A DNA stretch of 64,000 bases, taken from contig NC_134843.1 in NCBI RefSeq assembly GCF_965363235.1, positions 94,273,795 to 94,337,794 on the forward strand, given 5' to 3'. Below the pieces are notes generated by a model, which saw only the letters and a program-made list of their open reading frames with translations, was not told the DNA's origin and did not search any database. The DNA is from Mytilus galloprovincialis. Lineage: Eukaryota > Mollusca > Bivalvia > Mytilida > Mytilidae. Shown piece after piece: positions 11,456 to 24,200 of the stretch; position 1 is the stretch's first letter, and every line of letters starts with the position of its first letter. A program made the translations under genes and the position numbers.

Positions 11456-11689
11456 GGTAGATCTTGTCATTTTGCTTTGGAGTATATATAGCATTTGCGT
11501 GTCTTCTTACTCTGGTAATGTTGTTTTGTGTCACAAACTGTTACACTGAGATCGTGTTCAGTTATCCTGGATCGTTCCTAAATGTTTTGAAAAGTGATTG
11601 GTTTGTTGTCAGCACTATGTTGTTGCCTCTTATTGGTGTCTCATTATCTGTTTTATTGAGCGTTATATGATCACTTCCATTTAAGCTCT

Positions 11690-13700
11690 TTGAATGTCCT
11701 TGTCTTGCACATTTTAGTGTACGGACATGGTATTCCAGTTTATGTCTGGGCAGTTAAAATCTCCAGTTAATATGATGGTTTAATATTTGGTTCAAATCAT
11801 GTCTAATGATTTGTCTCATTCTTTGATGTCTTCTATGTTCCGGTGTGGCATTAAGAATAAATCTATTGTGAGATCTTTTTTGTCTTTAAGTTGTAACTTT
11901 ACCCAGTCGATCTTACATTTTGTTACAAACTCTGGTTTTTCAATTGCGATGATATCCATTTGTACTAGAATAAAAACACCGCTGCTCAGTGTACCTCGAT
12001 CATTTCTGTAGGCTGTGTAGTTTTCTGGGTAAACTTCACTAGATTTGATTGAATCTTTATTGGGATTTTTTTTCCAGTTCTTTTTTCTTTTAGCCAATTT
12101 CTGTGCCACAGATGATGTCTAGCTTGACGTAATTTACTGCAGCTCGAAGTTAAGAGGTCTTATTCTTGATGCTTCTACAGTTTACTGAAATGTTCCTTAA
12201 GTTTTGTTCCTTTGGTATGTTGAATAGATTGCTGCTGTTACTTCTGGTCTTGCTTTTGTTACTTTTTAGTGTATTATTATTCATTGAGTTATATCCTTTA
12301 TGATTACTGGCTTTTGAATAGTGAACTGAATGCATTTGACTTGATTGATTCAAATGTGCTGCTGTTGGTTTAGGATCATAATAGTTTGTTCACTTCGCAT
12401 CTTTGAAGAGTGAAGGTTGAAACGGTGATGCTTTCACATTACTATATAGCCATTGTAATTTTAGGAGATAACTGTGTTGTATTTTAAGCTCCGACAGCAT
12501 CAATTGGTGATTTGATGGCCGCATATTTAGTTTAATGGCGACGCGTTAGCGGATCCAGTAAACGGATATTTGCGACGATCAAATCACCAATTGATGCAGT
12601 CGGAGCTAAAAATGCAACATCGTTATCTCCATTCTAATTAAACTGATAGAAAACAACGTTAAACATACATTTATGATCTGGCATACGTCGTTTGCGCTAG
12701 CACGTATATGTTCATAGCATCAATTGTGAATTCATGCCATGAAAATTAGTAACGTAATCCAATCAAAACGATCGTTTCAAACGATGTTACATTGTTGCAT
12801 TAGAATAGATGCAGTAGGTCTTAATCTGACAAACATAATTCTATACAAATTCTGTGATGCCATTTATTACAGTCATCACAGAATACTCCTTTGCAGTTCC
12901 ATGTGACTGGATGTTCACAAAGTCCATATGTGTAGATACTTTGTTGTTTTGTTCTTGGTCCAGAGTTTTGTTCTATGTCCCCTACAATGAGTAGGATTAA
13001 TATACCCATTGCATGATTTTTATTTGGTTTCACAGGTAATGACATTGGTTTACGGCCTGTTGAGAACCGTTTGCTGATTAGAAGGTTTGTTGAAAAGTGA
13101 CGATGGTCATATTATATTTCATTGAAGATAGATTTTCCAAAATTATATATCAGGGTCACTGCTATGATTTGAAATAAATATTTTCATCTTGTAGTCTTTT
13201 TCGTTAGTTTCAAGCTTATTAAATGTTATGTGACTGTTGAAGTCCTTGGTTTAGCTTAGAAGAGCCCGTGCTGACTGAAACGCAACAACAGCAATTACCA
13301 ACAGTTTAGTTGTGCTTGCTCAGTGATCGTCTTTAGCCAGGTCTTCGCCAATAAGTTGTCTAGGTGGATTCCGTCAGCGTTTAGGTTGTAGTTATATTGT
13401 GTCCTGGTTGTTGCTATTCTGTGGTCTCCTTTTTAAAAAAAAAGATTTTGTCTGTAAATCGTTTGAACATTTTGGAGAGTGGCTTTTTATGCTGGTGTTT
13501 AGTTCTTTGATTTTGAAGTTTGGTCTGATGACTTTGTCCCCAAATATATTTTCCTGTTGTTTAAATACCTCACGCGTTTTGTGTTTACGATGGCAGTTCC
13601 AGTGGTAGATTGAGTATACTGATGTTTCAAGAATTGTTATTTTGCAGTTATCGCATCGTTGGACTAATTTAATATTTTATAGTATTCTATCAAATGATTT
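11690..13700 (-). mobile_element. decayed LINE (APE-type non-LTR retrotransposon) with 2A-like motif
   Basis: Reading 5' to 3' on the minus strand: an SGNH/GDSL-like region near 13330-13650 ending in ADGIHLDNLLAKTWLK; then 13045-12821 with VGDIEQNSGPRT followed by a PHD-like finger (CEHPVTWNCKGVFC, CDDCNKWHH); then endonuclease pieces at 12353-12300 (ISVNCRSIKNK), 12109-11816 (VYPENYTAYRNDRG) and near 11770-11720 (LTGDFNCPDINWNT). These resemble molluscan LINE proteins. Stops and frame changes break it throughout. The reverse transcriptase is missing, which is the opposite of ordinary 5' truncation and implies a later deletion. A small foldback element interrupts it at 12464-12630. Confidence 0.75.
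12464..12630. mobile_element. small foldback MITE inside the LINE relic
   Basis: The two halves are near-perfect inverted copies (CTCCGAC...CATCAATTGGTGATTTGAT and its complement), bounded by GGAGATAAC / GTTATCTCC. The flanks ATTTTA and ATTCTA could be a one-mismatch 6-bp target duplication. At 167 bp it is almost all stem. Confidence 0.65.
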
Positions 13701-14324
13701 ATAGTTTCATCAGTGAAGGTGTTGATTGACATATATTTCTTGTTATAGGATGTAAGGTCGCAAGTGCCTACCCAGACATATATCCATATAGCTCCTAATC
13801 TCTTTAGTTAATTAGGGTTGATTGTAGCAATTTAAGTTTGTCCACTATTTTAGCGCCACTCAGGCGTATATTTCTTTTCTTTTTTTGCTGTTCCTTGGTG
13901 TTGTTTAGGAATTTTACCAGTTTAGAGTTGGAGATCTGTAGTTGTTCTGTACAAAGCAATATGTTGGGAATGGTTTACCAGCTAATTAATGATATAGAGA
14001 AGACATATATATTGCGATCATTTCTTGTGAAATGACCGCTGTCAAGTTCAAATTATAACATGGATTCGTATTTATGACAACATAACAGTAAAATGACAAC
14101 ATAACAGTATCTCTTTGTTTTGTCGACCAAACAACGAACAACAGCATACAAAACAAGTGGAAAATAGAAAACTAAAGACTGGGTCACGATTGAGCAACAC
14201 GAACCGCAACAAAACACCTGAGGTGCTCTGAAATGGGAAAGCATTTATCATGTTGCTAATTTAAGTGCAAATCCGCTGATAATCTATCTTTTCTCCCCGA
14301 GGGTATAACCGGCCTAGTATTCAG

Positions 14325-15030
14325 CACTTCCGTGTTGACATGAATTATCATTTTCATTTTGGAATACTTTTCCCACAATCAAGTTTTCATTAAAGAATGA
14401 ATATAAGTTTGAAATTTGTATTTCAATTTAGATAGCTATCAGTGTATTAAATTAAGTTGCAGTAAAATGAATACATTTATTTACCTGGTTACAAAATTTA
14501 GAACGAGGATTTGTTTAACTGGGGAATAAATTACCTAAACTCATTAATATGTACTTTTTTGTCTTTTTTACGTTTTTCATACGAGCGTCACTGATATATA
14601 TGATTGACACACCAATAGAAAGGAAACGTTCATTGTGAATATAAATAAGAAGGTAAAAATAAATAACAAAATCTAATTTTGATAGAAAATTCAGATGATT
14701 GTTTTTTACGGCACAATAAACATGATAAATAAACCATTAAATTTCAATTTACAATATTAAGTCAATGTCAGAAAAATGTAATTTTTTTTTGTATAAGGCT
14801 GAGAAAATGGGAATTGGGAAGGTTTTACAGAGCCGTTCCTCAGTTTTGTGCCGAATACCAAAAAAAATGAGTAATACATTGACCTAAAATTGTTTTTATA
14901 CTGCAACTTAAATTAACACATTGATAACTATCTAAATTGAAACACAAATTTCAAATTTATTTTTATCCTTGAATGAACCCCTGATTGTGGGAAAAGTGTT
15001 TCAAGATGAAATTGACAATGCACAAAATAT
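14325..15030. repeat. long inverted repeat just upstream of the SLC23 gene
   Basis: The left arm (about 14325-14540) and right arm (about 14830-15030) are diverged inverted copies sharing ACTTTTCCCACAATCA, TTTCAATTTAGATAG and TTAAGTTGCAGTA. The spacer of ~290 bp is non-coding. It may be an old long-TIR transposon. It ends roughly 150 bp from the putative SLC23 promoter. Confidence 0.6.
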
Positions 15031-15161
15031 AGCTATGTTACTATATTGAGGGAACACCACGGATAGTTTCAGTATAATTTTGTATATTTATCCAATGAAC
15101 TTATTTGATTGCAGCATTTACATTCATCAGTGAAATCGAAATGATATAATATTATAAAGCA

Positions 15162-15168
15162 TATAAAA
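15162..15168 (+). promoter_or_regulatory. putative TATA box of the SLC23 gene
   Basis: TATAAAA lies 41 bases upstream of the ATG at 15209, leaving room for a very short 5'UTR. The AT-rich context weakens the call, and an upstream non-coding exon cannot be excluded. Confidence 0.35.
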
Positions 15169-15208
15169 AAAGTCCTATTAGTTTGAATAAGATTGCTTCA
15201 AACAACAA

Positions 15209-18200
15209 ATGGATGATTCCACAGAAAAGATGAGTTACAGTAATAATGACAATAAGAATGAAGAATATGGTAAACTACTGTGTGAAGACACCAAAGACAT
15301 TGAGAAAGGGCAATTAAGTAGTAAAGAGAACGACACTGATGTCATGGTTATAGACGAGAGGGATCATAGCATGCTGTATAAAGCTTCGGACCATCCTCCT
15401 ATATATTTGACTATATTTTGCGGTATTCAGGTAACGTTAAACAAGTAAAAATATTACTTTGTTCAATATTACCTTATATTATTATTTCATGTATTCTACT
15501 AACTAATTTACTAATTTTATAAATAGAGTCGTATGCTCAACTGTATTTCCAACGATAGACCGGCAAAACAGCAGATATAAAAGTGTGATATTGCAATATA
15601 TATTTTAGTTATCTAAAAGAAGATATCTAAAACCTCAATTATGTGTGCCGCAATCAGTAAAGCAAAATTTGTATTTTTCCTCAATATATCCCCGCTTTAC
15701 TGAACCCGGGACGACGTTGCCATAATGAAGCATTTGTGTAGCTAGATAGCAGTCATTTAGTTCACGAGGAAGTTCTGTGATTGTTATGTTTGTTATTGTG
15801 TTGTCTACCTCAATAAATTTGACGTTTCTGTTTTTAATTGTTAGATCACAGTACTGTACTAACCTTTCTTTGGCGTCTATGTCACTTAAAGTTACAACAC
15901 AGCTTTTTTTCGGTCAATTGGATGGATTTAACACTCTCCAATTTTATTTGTTTTTCAAGTTCCTTTATTATTTTATCGTGTGTTATCCCCTTAAAACCAC
16001 TGGATTATTTGATATTTTCCAAGTGTATGGATAATAATAGTATCACAAATGTAGCTTTGAATAAGAACTAAAGGAGGATATATTGACATGAAGATGTATA
16101 TATATATCGATCTTCGACATTGTCCTCATTTCATATGTTTTTTTCAGGTCAACATAGTCAAGTTCATAGTATTTTTTCGAGCGCTTTTGTCGTCTGAAAT
16201 ATTTCTTCTTTTTTTCTAGTAGGTATTTTTATTTTTAACTGTTGTTTGGATTCGTGTACATTGACGAATAAACAATACACTAAGTAATTTCATTTGTATT
16301 AAGCTGAAAATTGGTAAAACTCTTATCCCTGTATGCTATTCTATTTAATTACAAAATGTTACTTGAAAAAAGAATTCATAAATAATGTGTTAACATGCAC
16401 TTGAACCTGAGGATTTCTGTCATGATAGTCGAATATTCATTGCTGTATGCACATGCAACTGATTTTATTTGGAGCATTATCAAACGCAAATTTAGTATTT
16501 TACATGGATACTGATATATTTTATGTCTATGTTTAAGCACACACTTGTTTCACTGTCTGGAGTTATAGCTGTTTCTCTGCTGGTTGTTGATGTGACTTGC
16601 GCAACATTAGACGAGAATATCAAAACAACTTTACTCAGCTCCACAATGTTTATGTGTGGCATCTGCACAATTTTAATGTCACTTGTCGGATCAAGGTACT
16701 GATATTTTTACAATTGTTAAAAAAGTAACTCTAGATTTGATTTGCTATCAAAAATTAATTATTTTGTTTGAAGTTGGATCTACAAACTAGGAAAACTTGA
16801 ATCAAAATTCTTTACCATATATGTTGTAGTTTTGTGTATGTGAGCGTGTTTGTTTGATGATTTGTTTGTCCCCTTAAAAAGTTTAATGGATCAGTGGATT
16901 ATTTTTAATATGATTATGCAGATCTTATGATTTGTCTGGCTATAGTTAGCGGATGTATAAATACACAGTACCGTTAGGTCTAATAATCATTGTTAAATGC
17001 TCAGTTTCATAACAAAAACACATCTTTTTCCCGATATACTCTTTAATAATTATAGCTTTATTCTAGTAACATTCATATTTTACTTGTTAAACTGTGCCTA
17101 TGTAATAGTATTACATATTTCTATATTTAGATTACCATTACTACAAGGCGCTGCTGGGGATTTCCTGATCCCACTTCTAGCTATGCAAGTTCTAGATCCA
17201 ACTAAATGTGATGTTCGTAGCGTATTAAATGGTATTTTATATTTTATTTGTAAAGGAGTAGGTTCAGTAAGACCCCTTTTTGGCCCCAAAATATAGCAGT
17301 TTTACAAAATTGTTAAAATGTAAACCTTTAGTTATTTATTGGACAGTAGAATGCTTCTGCTACATAAATATGGGCTGTTTTTGACAATACAATGCACATA
17401 TATCCGGTACTAGCACCATTAAGTCATGCTAAATTACTGAAATCCTCATAATTCTAGCATTTTAGTTAAATTTTATACGGTTTTCATGTAAAACGAAAGT
17501 GCCGCATTCGTGTTCATCCTTAATATTGAAATGTAAGTTGTATTTTATGATAATACATAACATATATAAAGGTTGAGGATGAACACGGATGCGGCCACTT
17601 TCATTTTTACCAAAAACCATCTGAAAAGTGACATTTTTCGGCATATTAGGTAGATTTTTCATATTTGAGCTTGCATCGGATCGTTTTTAATGAATAAATC
17701 TGTTAAAATCTTTCACATAAACTAATTAATTCAAATAAAATAGACACTTAAGTGTTTAAAAAGTGGTCAAAATCTTTCGTCAGATGAACCTGAAAATGGA
17801 TTTGAATACACGGGGATTTCAATTATACAAAGTGTAAAATCAGTAGACCAATACAAATCGAGAAAATTATATTTGATTGTTTGAGAGTTGTTTTTCCGAA
17901 TTACGAGTTGTCTACACAAACTTTTGTTTACAATATTTACTATTGAAAAACAATACATATTTTATTCTATCTATACTATTAAACGAGAAGACCTTATTTT
18001 GTGTGTCGCTTCTCTTCTTTCCACAATAAATTAATCAACACGCCTCTGTGTCCTATAGGTTAAGTGCTTAGTCGCATTTGTCATTCATTCTTATGATTAT
18101 TCAGATAGAGTTATTTTGGGAGAAAAACGAGAAAAAAAGGCATCCGGATATTGTCCCTTCATTGGATAAAATTTTAAGTCAGATTAGACTTCCAGTTTGC

Positions 18201-21200
18201 GTTTTTCTATATACTTTGAACGAATAAAGTGTATATTCAGAATTATATCTGCTATCATTTTCAAGTTTACTATCCACGGCGGTCACAGAGTTTACTGAGG
18301 GTCTGTATACTATATCTATGACCACCATGGTTCGTTTAGAAAACTTAGAATTGAAAGTAAATACACTTTATTTATATAGTAATGAACTCGGTAATGCCGG
18401 AATGTTCATAATATACAGATAAGCGCTAAAATTATTCATGTGAACTTTTCATACCTTTTCTGAAATTCTCCAGTCATTAAATCTTTTACAAAATTTATTG
18501 ATTACAAAAAAAAAAGAAAATGTGGTATGATTGTTATGTTGACAACTCTTCACAAGAGACCAAAATGACACAGAAATTAAGAAATTAACAACTATAGGTC
18601 ACCGTACGGCCTTCAACAACGAACAAAGCCCACACCGCATACTCAGCTTTAAAAGGCCCCGAAATAACAATGTAAAACAATTCAAATGAGAAAACAAGCG
18701 GCCTTATTTATGTTAAAAAATAAACGAAAAACAAGTATGTAACACATAAACAAACGACAACCACTGAATTACAGGCTCCTTACTTAAATGTTCATAACAT
18801 ACTAAATGTATGTTCAAATTGAAGTTGACAGAAAACCAAAAATTGGGAATTTTTGAAATAAAGGAGGAGGGATAAAAAAAAACACATTTTCCTGTCCCCA
18901 ATAACCTATGACTTATGATACTTTTGCTGAAATTCTCCAGTCATTCAATATGTTACAAAATTCTTCCAACAATACTTTACATACTTTAAACTTCGCTCTG
19001 AATGCCCGCGATTTCGCGTGTGTGTTCTAGTAGATAATTTACAAATGAGCAATCTTTTGCTTTAAAACTGATTTTCTTTCCTTTTAAGATTTCAACAGTT
19101 CTACTACCGCACCAAACATTAGTTTAGACGACGGTGTGAATCAGTATGAATTTATTGTGAATAATATTCGAGACGTATGTATGATAATTTACACAATATC
19201 AATAATGATAGAATGGAAACCAATGTTAGAATGTAATGCTTCTTTTTTTATATGACCAGGGTGTAAAATCGTTTACCAGGCACCCAAATTCAGACTATTA
19301 GCCAATCATGCATTGGATCCTATTCAATGGACTTGTCAATAACTCTGGTCGGTTAAAAAAGTATTATGTAATCATAATGATTATATTGACGGGAACATTA
19401 GTATGCATAAACATACCTACCCGTATAAAGTAGTGTATCTATAGATTTACTGCGTCATTTCTTTATTAATTCAAGGACATGGATTATGTATACTGTAAAT
19501 ATAACAAATATTGACTTTTTCATTCATCAGACAAACACAGAAGCTAAGATTTGTTTCACAATAACATTTGAATAATACCTACATGTAATTCAGAGACTTT
19601 AAGTAGTATTTTTCGTCTGTTGTCTGCTCTTTGGTCGAGTTGTTGTCTCTTTGACATATTCCCTATTTCCATTCTCAATTTTATAATTGAGAATGCACGT
19701 CTTTTATTCGAATGATTGGAATATACATACTTGACTCTAATTACTTCCCGAAATTTATTGATAGTTTTTCCCTTACTCTTAGTTTCTACTTTAAGTCATT
19801 TTTCAGTAACACATATAAATGGACTCTCATTATAGTTACAGGGGAGTTTGATAGCTGCAGGCACTTGCCAGTTTTTTATTGGAGCAACTGGTATAGTCAG
19901 CTTACTGTTGAAATTCATCGGACCAATTACCATTGTTCCTACATTGTTTCTTAGTTGTGTGTTTTTAGTTCGCGCATGTGTTAAGTTTGCAAAAGTTAAC
20001 TGGGGAGTTGCAATGCTGTGAGTTAATTTCTATTTATTTGAAATTGTTTGAAGAATTTGCCTTATAAATCATGATTTTCCTTTTTTCAATATATCCAATT
20101 GTGTGGGGGATGTATAGTAATAGATGGAAATAATTTAATAAAATAAATCTAACGAAAAATCCATACAAAGTTTAAGATATAAATTTGATTTACCACATTT
20201 GCGTATCTGTTGAAGTTTTTGAATTTAGAAAAAGATTGATCGACTAAAATTTGTTGAATACGCAGCGGCAAGTATTTCATGCTTATTTAATACAATAATT
20301 TAACGCTCAAGACAAAATTACAGCATAGATCTGCATTTTGTGCCGACCATGCAGGTTGAAGGGATTTTTTATTATATTTCAGATATGTTATTAAGTTATT
20401 AAATAAATCTTGCACCATTGCAGACTAATATTAAATTACTAACTTGAAGACAAAACATTTATTTTCTTTGGTTACATCTTCTGACATCAAACTCGGACTT
20501 CTCTTGAACTGAATTTTAATGTGCGTATTGTTATGCGTTTACTTTTCTACATTGGCTAGAGGTATAGGGGGAGGGTTGAGATCTCACAAACATGTTTAAC
20601 CCCGCCGCATTTTTGCGCCTGTCCCAAGTTAGGAGCCTCTGGCCTTTGTTAGTCTTGTATTATTTTAATTTTAGTTTCTTGTGTTCAATTTGGAAATTAG
20701 TATGGCGTTCATTATCACTGAACTAGTATATATTTGTTTAGGGGCCAGCTGAAGGACGCCTCCGGGTGCGGGAATTTCTCGCTACATTGAAGACCTGTTG
20801 ATGACCTTCTGCTGTTGTTTTTTTCTATGGTCGGGTTGTTGTCTCTTTGGCACATTCCCCATTTCCATTCTCAATTTTATGTTGTGAAATTGTATAAATA
20901 AAACAACGACGCATTTCAAAAGCACTATTGTCTTATAATTTATATGTATTTACAGGGTAGTTGTAATTGCTCTAGTTTTATCGTTATACCTTAGTCACCG
21001 TAAGACACCAATACCATTATGGACGAAGAAAAAAGGTTTTCATATTCTATGGTTTCCTTTGCATCAAGTGTATTCAGTAAGTTTGATACTTATAGATAAA
21101 TTATATGTTTATAGTTTTGCTCTATTTCATTACGTTTGTTGTCAAGTTTGTAATATTTGTTTGCTATTATACTTGGCACTTTATTTAGCGTTAACTTTTA

Positions 21201-24200
21201 TAAAGGCTCAATTCTGAGTTGTTTCGACTATTCAGTTTTAACGCCACCTTTTACCTTTAACCACGTTTTGCTCTTAAAGGTTATTTTTTTTAATTTGTAA
21301 AGTTTAACCTCAAACCAGTGTAAAAGTATTCTGCTGTTTTTCTTTAAGTGCGGTGACGATTTTACATACCCTTTCTAAAACGTAGACAAGTGAAGATTTG
21401 TCAGTATTCTTATGGGATAAACATTTATATCTGTTGTTATGTTCTTCGACATTTTATTGTTTACCTATACGTATTGTTGGAATTAAAGCATCGTATGTGA
21501 TTTATATAATATATAGATGTCATGTTTGTTGCTTACAGATTTTGATAGCCATATTAGTTGGATGGTTGGTTTGTGGTATCATGACTGCAGTGGATGCGTT
21601 TGAACCAGATGATATTTATGCAAGAACAGATTCCCGATTAGATGTCATAAGAGACGCAGCATGGTTTAAATTTCCATATCCAGGTAAACATGGCTTTATT
21701 GAACAAAGTTCCTATCAATACTTTATAGTAATCATGTCTCACTCTAATAGTGCATAACATAATTACATTTTTAGCTGACCATTATACCATATTGTATTGT
21801 TTAGAGGTCCTTATGTAAATTTTGAAACACAGTCTTATTTAAGTAACATTCGTTAATATATACTCTCAGTAATAAACATATCCTATCAGTCTGCTGAATT
21901 ACAAATAGTACCCCGCAATATATTTCTTGAATTTAGTCCTCGTGATAAATTTCAAGCAAATAAAATAAATAAATCTATAATTTTTTTCATTATGAAAAGA
22001 AATATATCCTTGGGTTGATTTGGCTGTAGAAATATGATCGCCTCGACTTCTCCCATAAGACTGTAAAAAACCCTGTAAATAAAGCGTAAGTTCTGCTGTG
22101 TGGAATCTATGAATACGCAACCATTTTTGTTAAGAAAGGAACGCAAATGCTCTTTTTGGGAAAAGTGTTATGTTCTCGTCACATACACAAACTCTTTCAA
22201 TGACAATTTTAGGGATACGTAAGAAACATATTGTAAGGACAAATATCCCCCCTACCAGCTATGCCATTCTTTGTAAATTTTCACTACTCACATTTTGAAG
22301 AATATGTATTTTGAATTTGTTTTCGATTTAAAATTAATGAAATTCTTGTCACAGAAATAATCATTTTAACACAGAACAATTGGTGTATTTTTATCTATTA
22401 ATGTAGGGCAGTTTGGAAGGATTTCATTCAGCACTAGTGTATTTGCCGGTTTTATGATCGGAACAATCACTTCGATACTTGATTCCATTGGTGACTATTA
22501 TGCATGCGCCAAGATGTGTAACCTCCCGCCTCCACCTGCACATACTGTCAACAGAGGGATAGCAATAGAGGGATTTTGTAGTTTGATAGCAGGGTTTCTG
22601 GGTTGTGGGCATGCAACAACGACCTATGGTGGAAATATTGGCGCGATTGGAGTCACAAGAGTAAGAATTATTTTACATTGACAATTTTCTATCGCCTTTA
22701 ACGTTTTATTCATTTAAACATTATTTGGATATCTGCTTGGTCGTCAGTGTATCTGATTACGAGTAGATTATCATAATTTAAAGGAGACACAAAGTTGCCA
22801 CATTAAAATGTATTTTAGATTTATATTGCTGTTATAAGTGTACCGGTACTTAAAATATTCAAAGCTTAGAGTTTAGGTATCACAAACGCCGATACATTCG
22901 CGAAAATGTAAGATAATCAGGAATTTTAGTAAAAAAATTAAAAAGTGTATTGTACAAAATGATCAAGTATATTTGAAAACTAAATATACATAAAATAAAA
23001 GGACATTTTTGTGTAAATATGAGTATAACTTATGCATAAGTATTTTGATGGAAGAAAAAAGAATAACAAACAATGAAAAAAATACACTAAAAATGCTTAT
23101 GAATATTACACTAAGAAAATATAAAAAGGAAGAATAAACTTTTTGCTCTTCGCCATTAAGATGTCAATGACAATGTATTAATTATACACTTCTTACATTG
23201 TTCATCTAGGTTGCCAGTCGAGATGTCTTCATTGCCACTGGGATTATTTCTTTTATTTTTGGACTGATCGGGAAGATATCAGCTGTTTTCTTAATAATTC
23301 CGTATCCCGTACTGGGAGGTGCCCTTATTGTAATGTATGGTATGTTTAACGGTGTTGTACTGTCAAATCTACAGGTGGTATCACTAAGTTCTACCAGAAA
23401 CCTCGCTATCATAGGGACAGCTATTCTCTTTGGATTGATGATACCGTATTGGTTGGAGACAAATCCTGATGGAATACAAACAGGTAAACCATATATGTCT
23501 ACAAAAAACTTAACCTCGAATTAAAGTGGTCTACCGATTAAGACTTATCTCCGGCCAGTTTGTACTAACATCAGCAACACAAAGCATGCCAAATGTGGAA
23601 TGGAAATTGATTATCCTCCCGGAACACACGAAACCACACAGTTTATTTTAAAATGGGCTCTTGTTGCGCCTGCTTTAATTTTGAATATTGTTCTTTAATT
23701 ATGCTTTTTGATTTCTGTATGTCTTGGTTGTTCTTGCTAGTAATTTTGTTGTGTAACCTTTACGTGATTAAATTTCCTAATTTCACAATCGTTCAGGTTT
23801 CAATGTTTTAGGTAATTGTATGACCGATGGTTTACTAAATTTGTATGTCTTAAAATATAAGGTTAAACAACTGTCAATGAACAATGCTCTATTGTGTGAT
23901 CCCTATCACAAAGTCCTAAACTAGCACCATCAACTTATAGGAGTAAATACGACGAGTGTTACATGTGGAGGCGGATCTGCCTACATTTCCAGCAGTTCAC
24001 CGCTGTTTATTGAGGGGTTCGTGTTGCTAAATTTTTAGTTTTCTATGTTGTGTTTTGAGACTATTGTGTGTTTTTGTTTTTCGTTTTTCGTTTATTGCTA
24101 TGGTGTTTTAAGTATGTTTTCAACTTTTGAATTTGAGTTTTGTATCTTCTGCTTCTCTCATGCTTTAAGACTAAAATTAAAGAAATTCCGTTGATTAGTG

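Noticed and set aside
12821-13045. PHD-finger host gene
   Set aside because: The finger follows a 2A-like motif and precedes LINE endonuclease pieces on the same strand. It belongs to the LINE relic.
15777-16071. Plus-strand frames of 77-85 codons in SLC23 intron 1
   Set aside because: They are antisense to the Gag/ORF1-like fragment and have no family resemblance.
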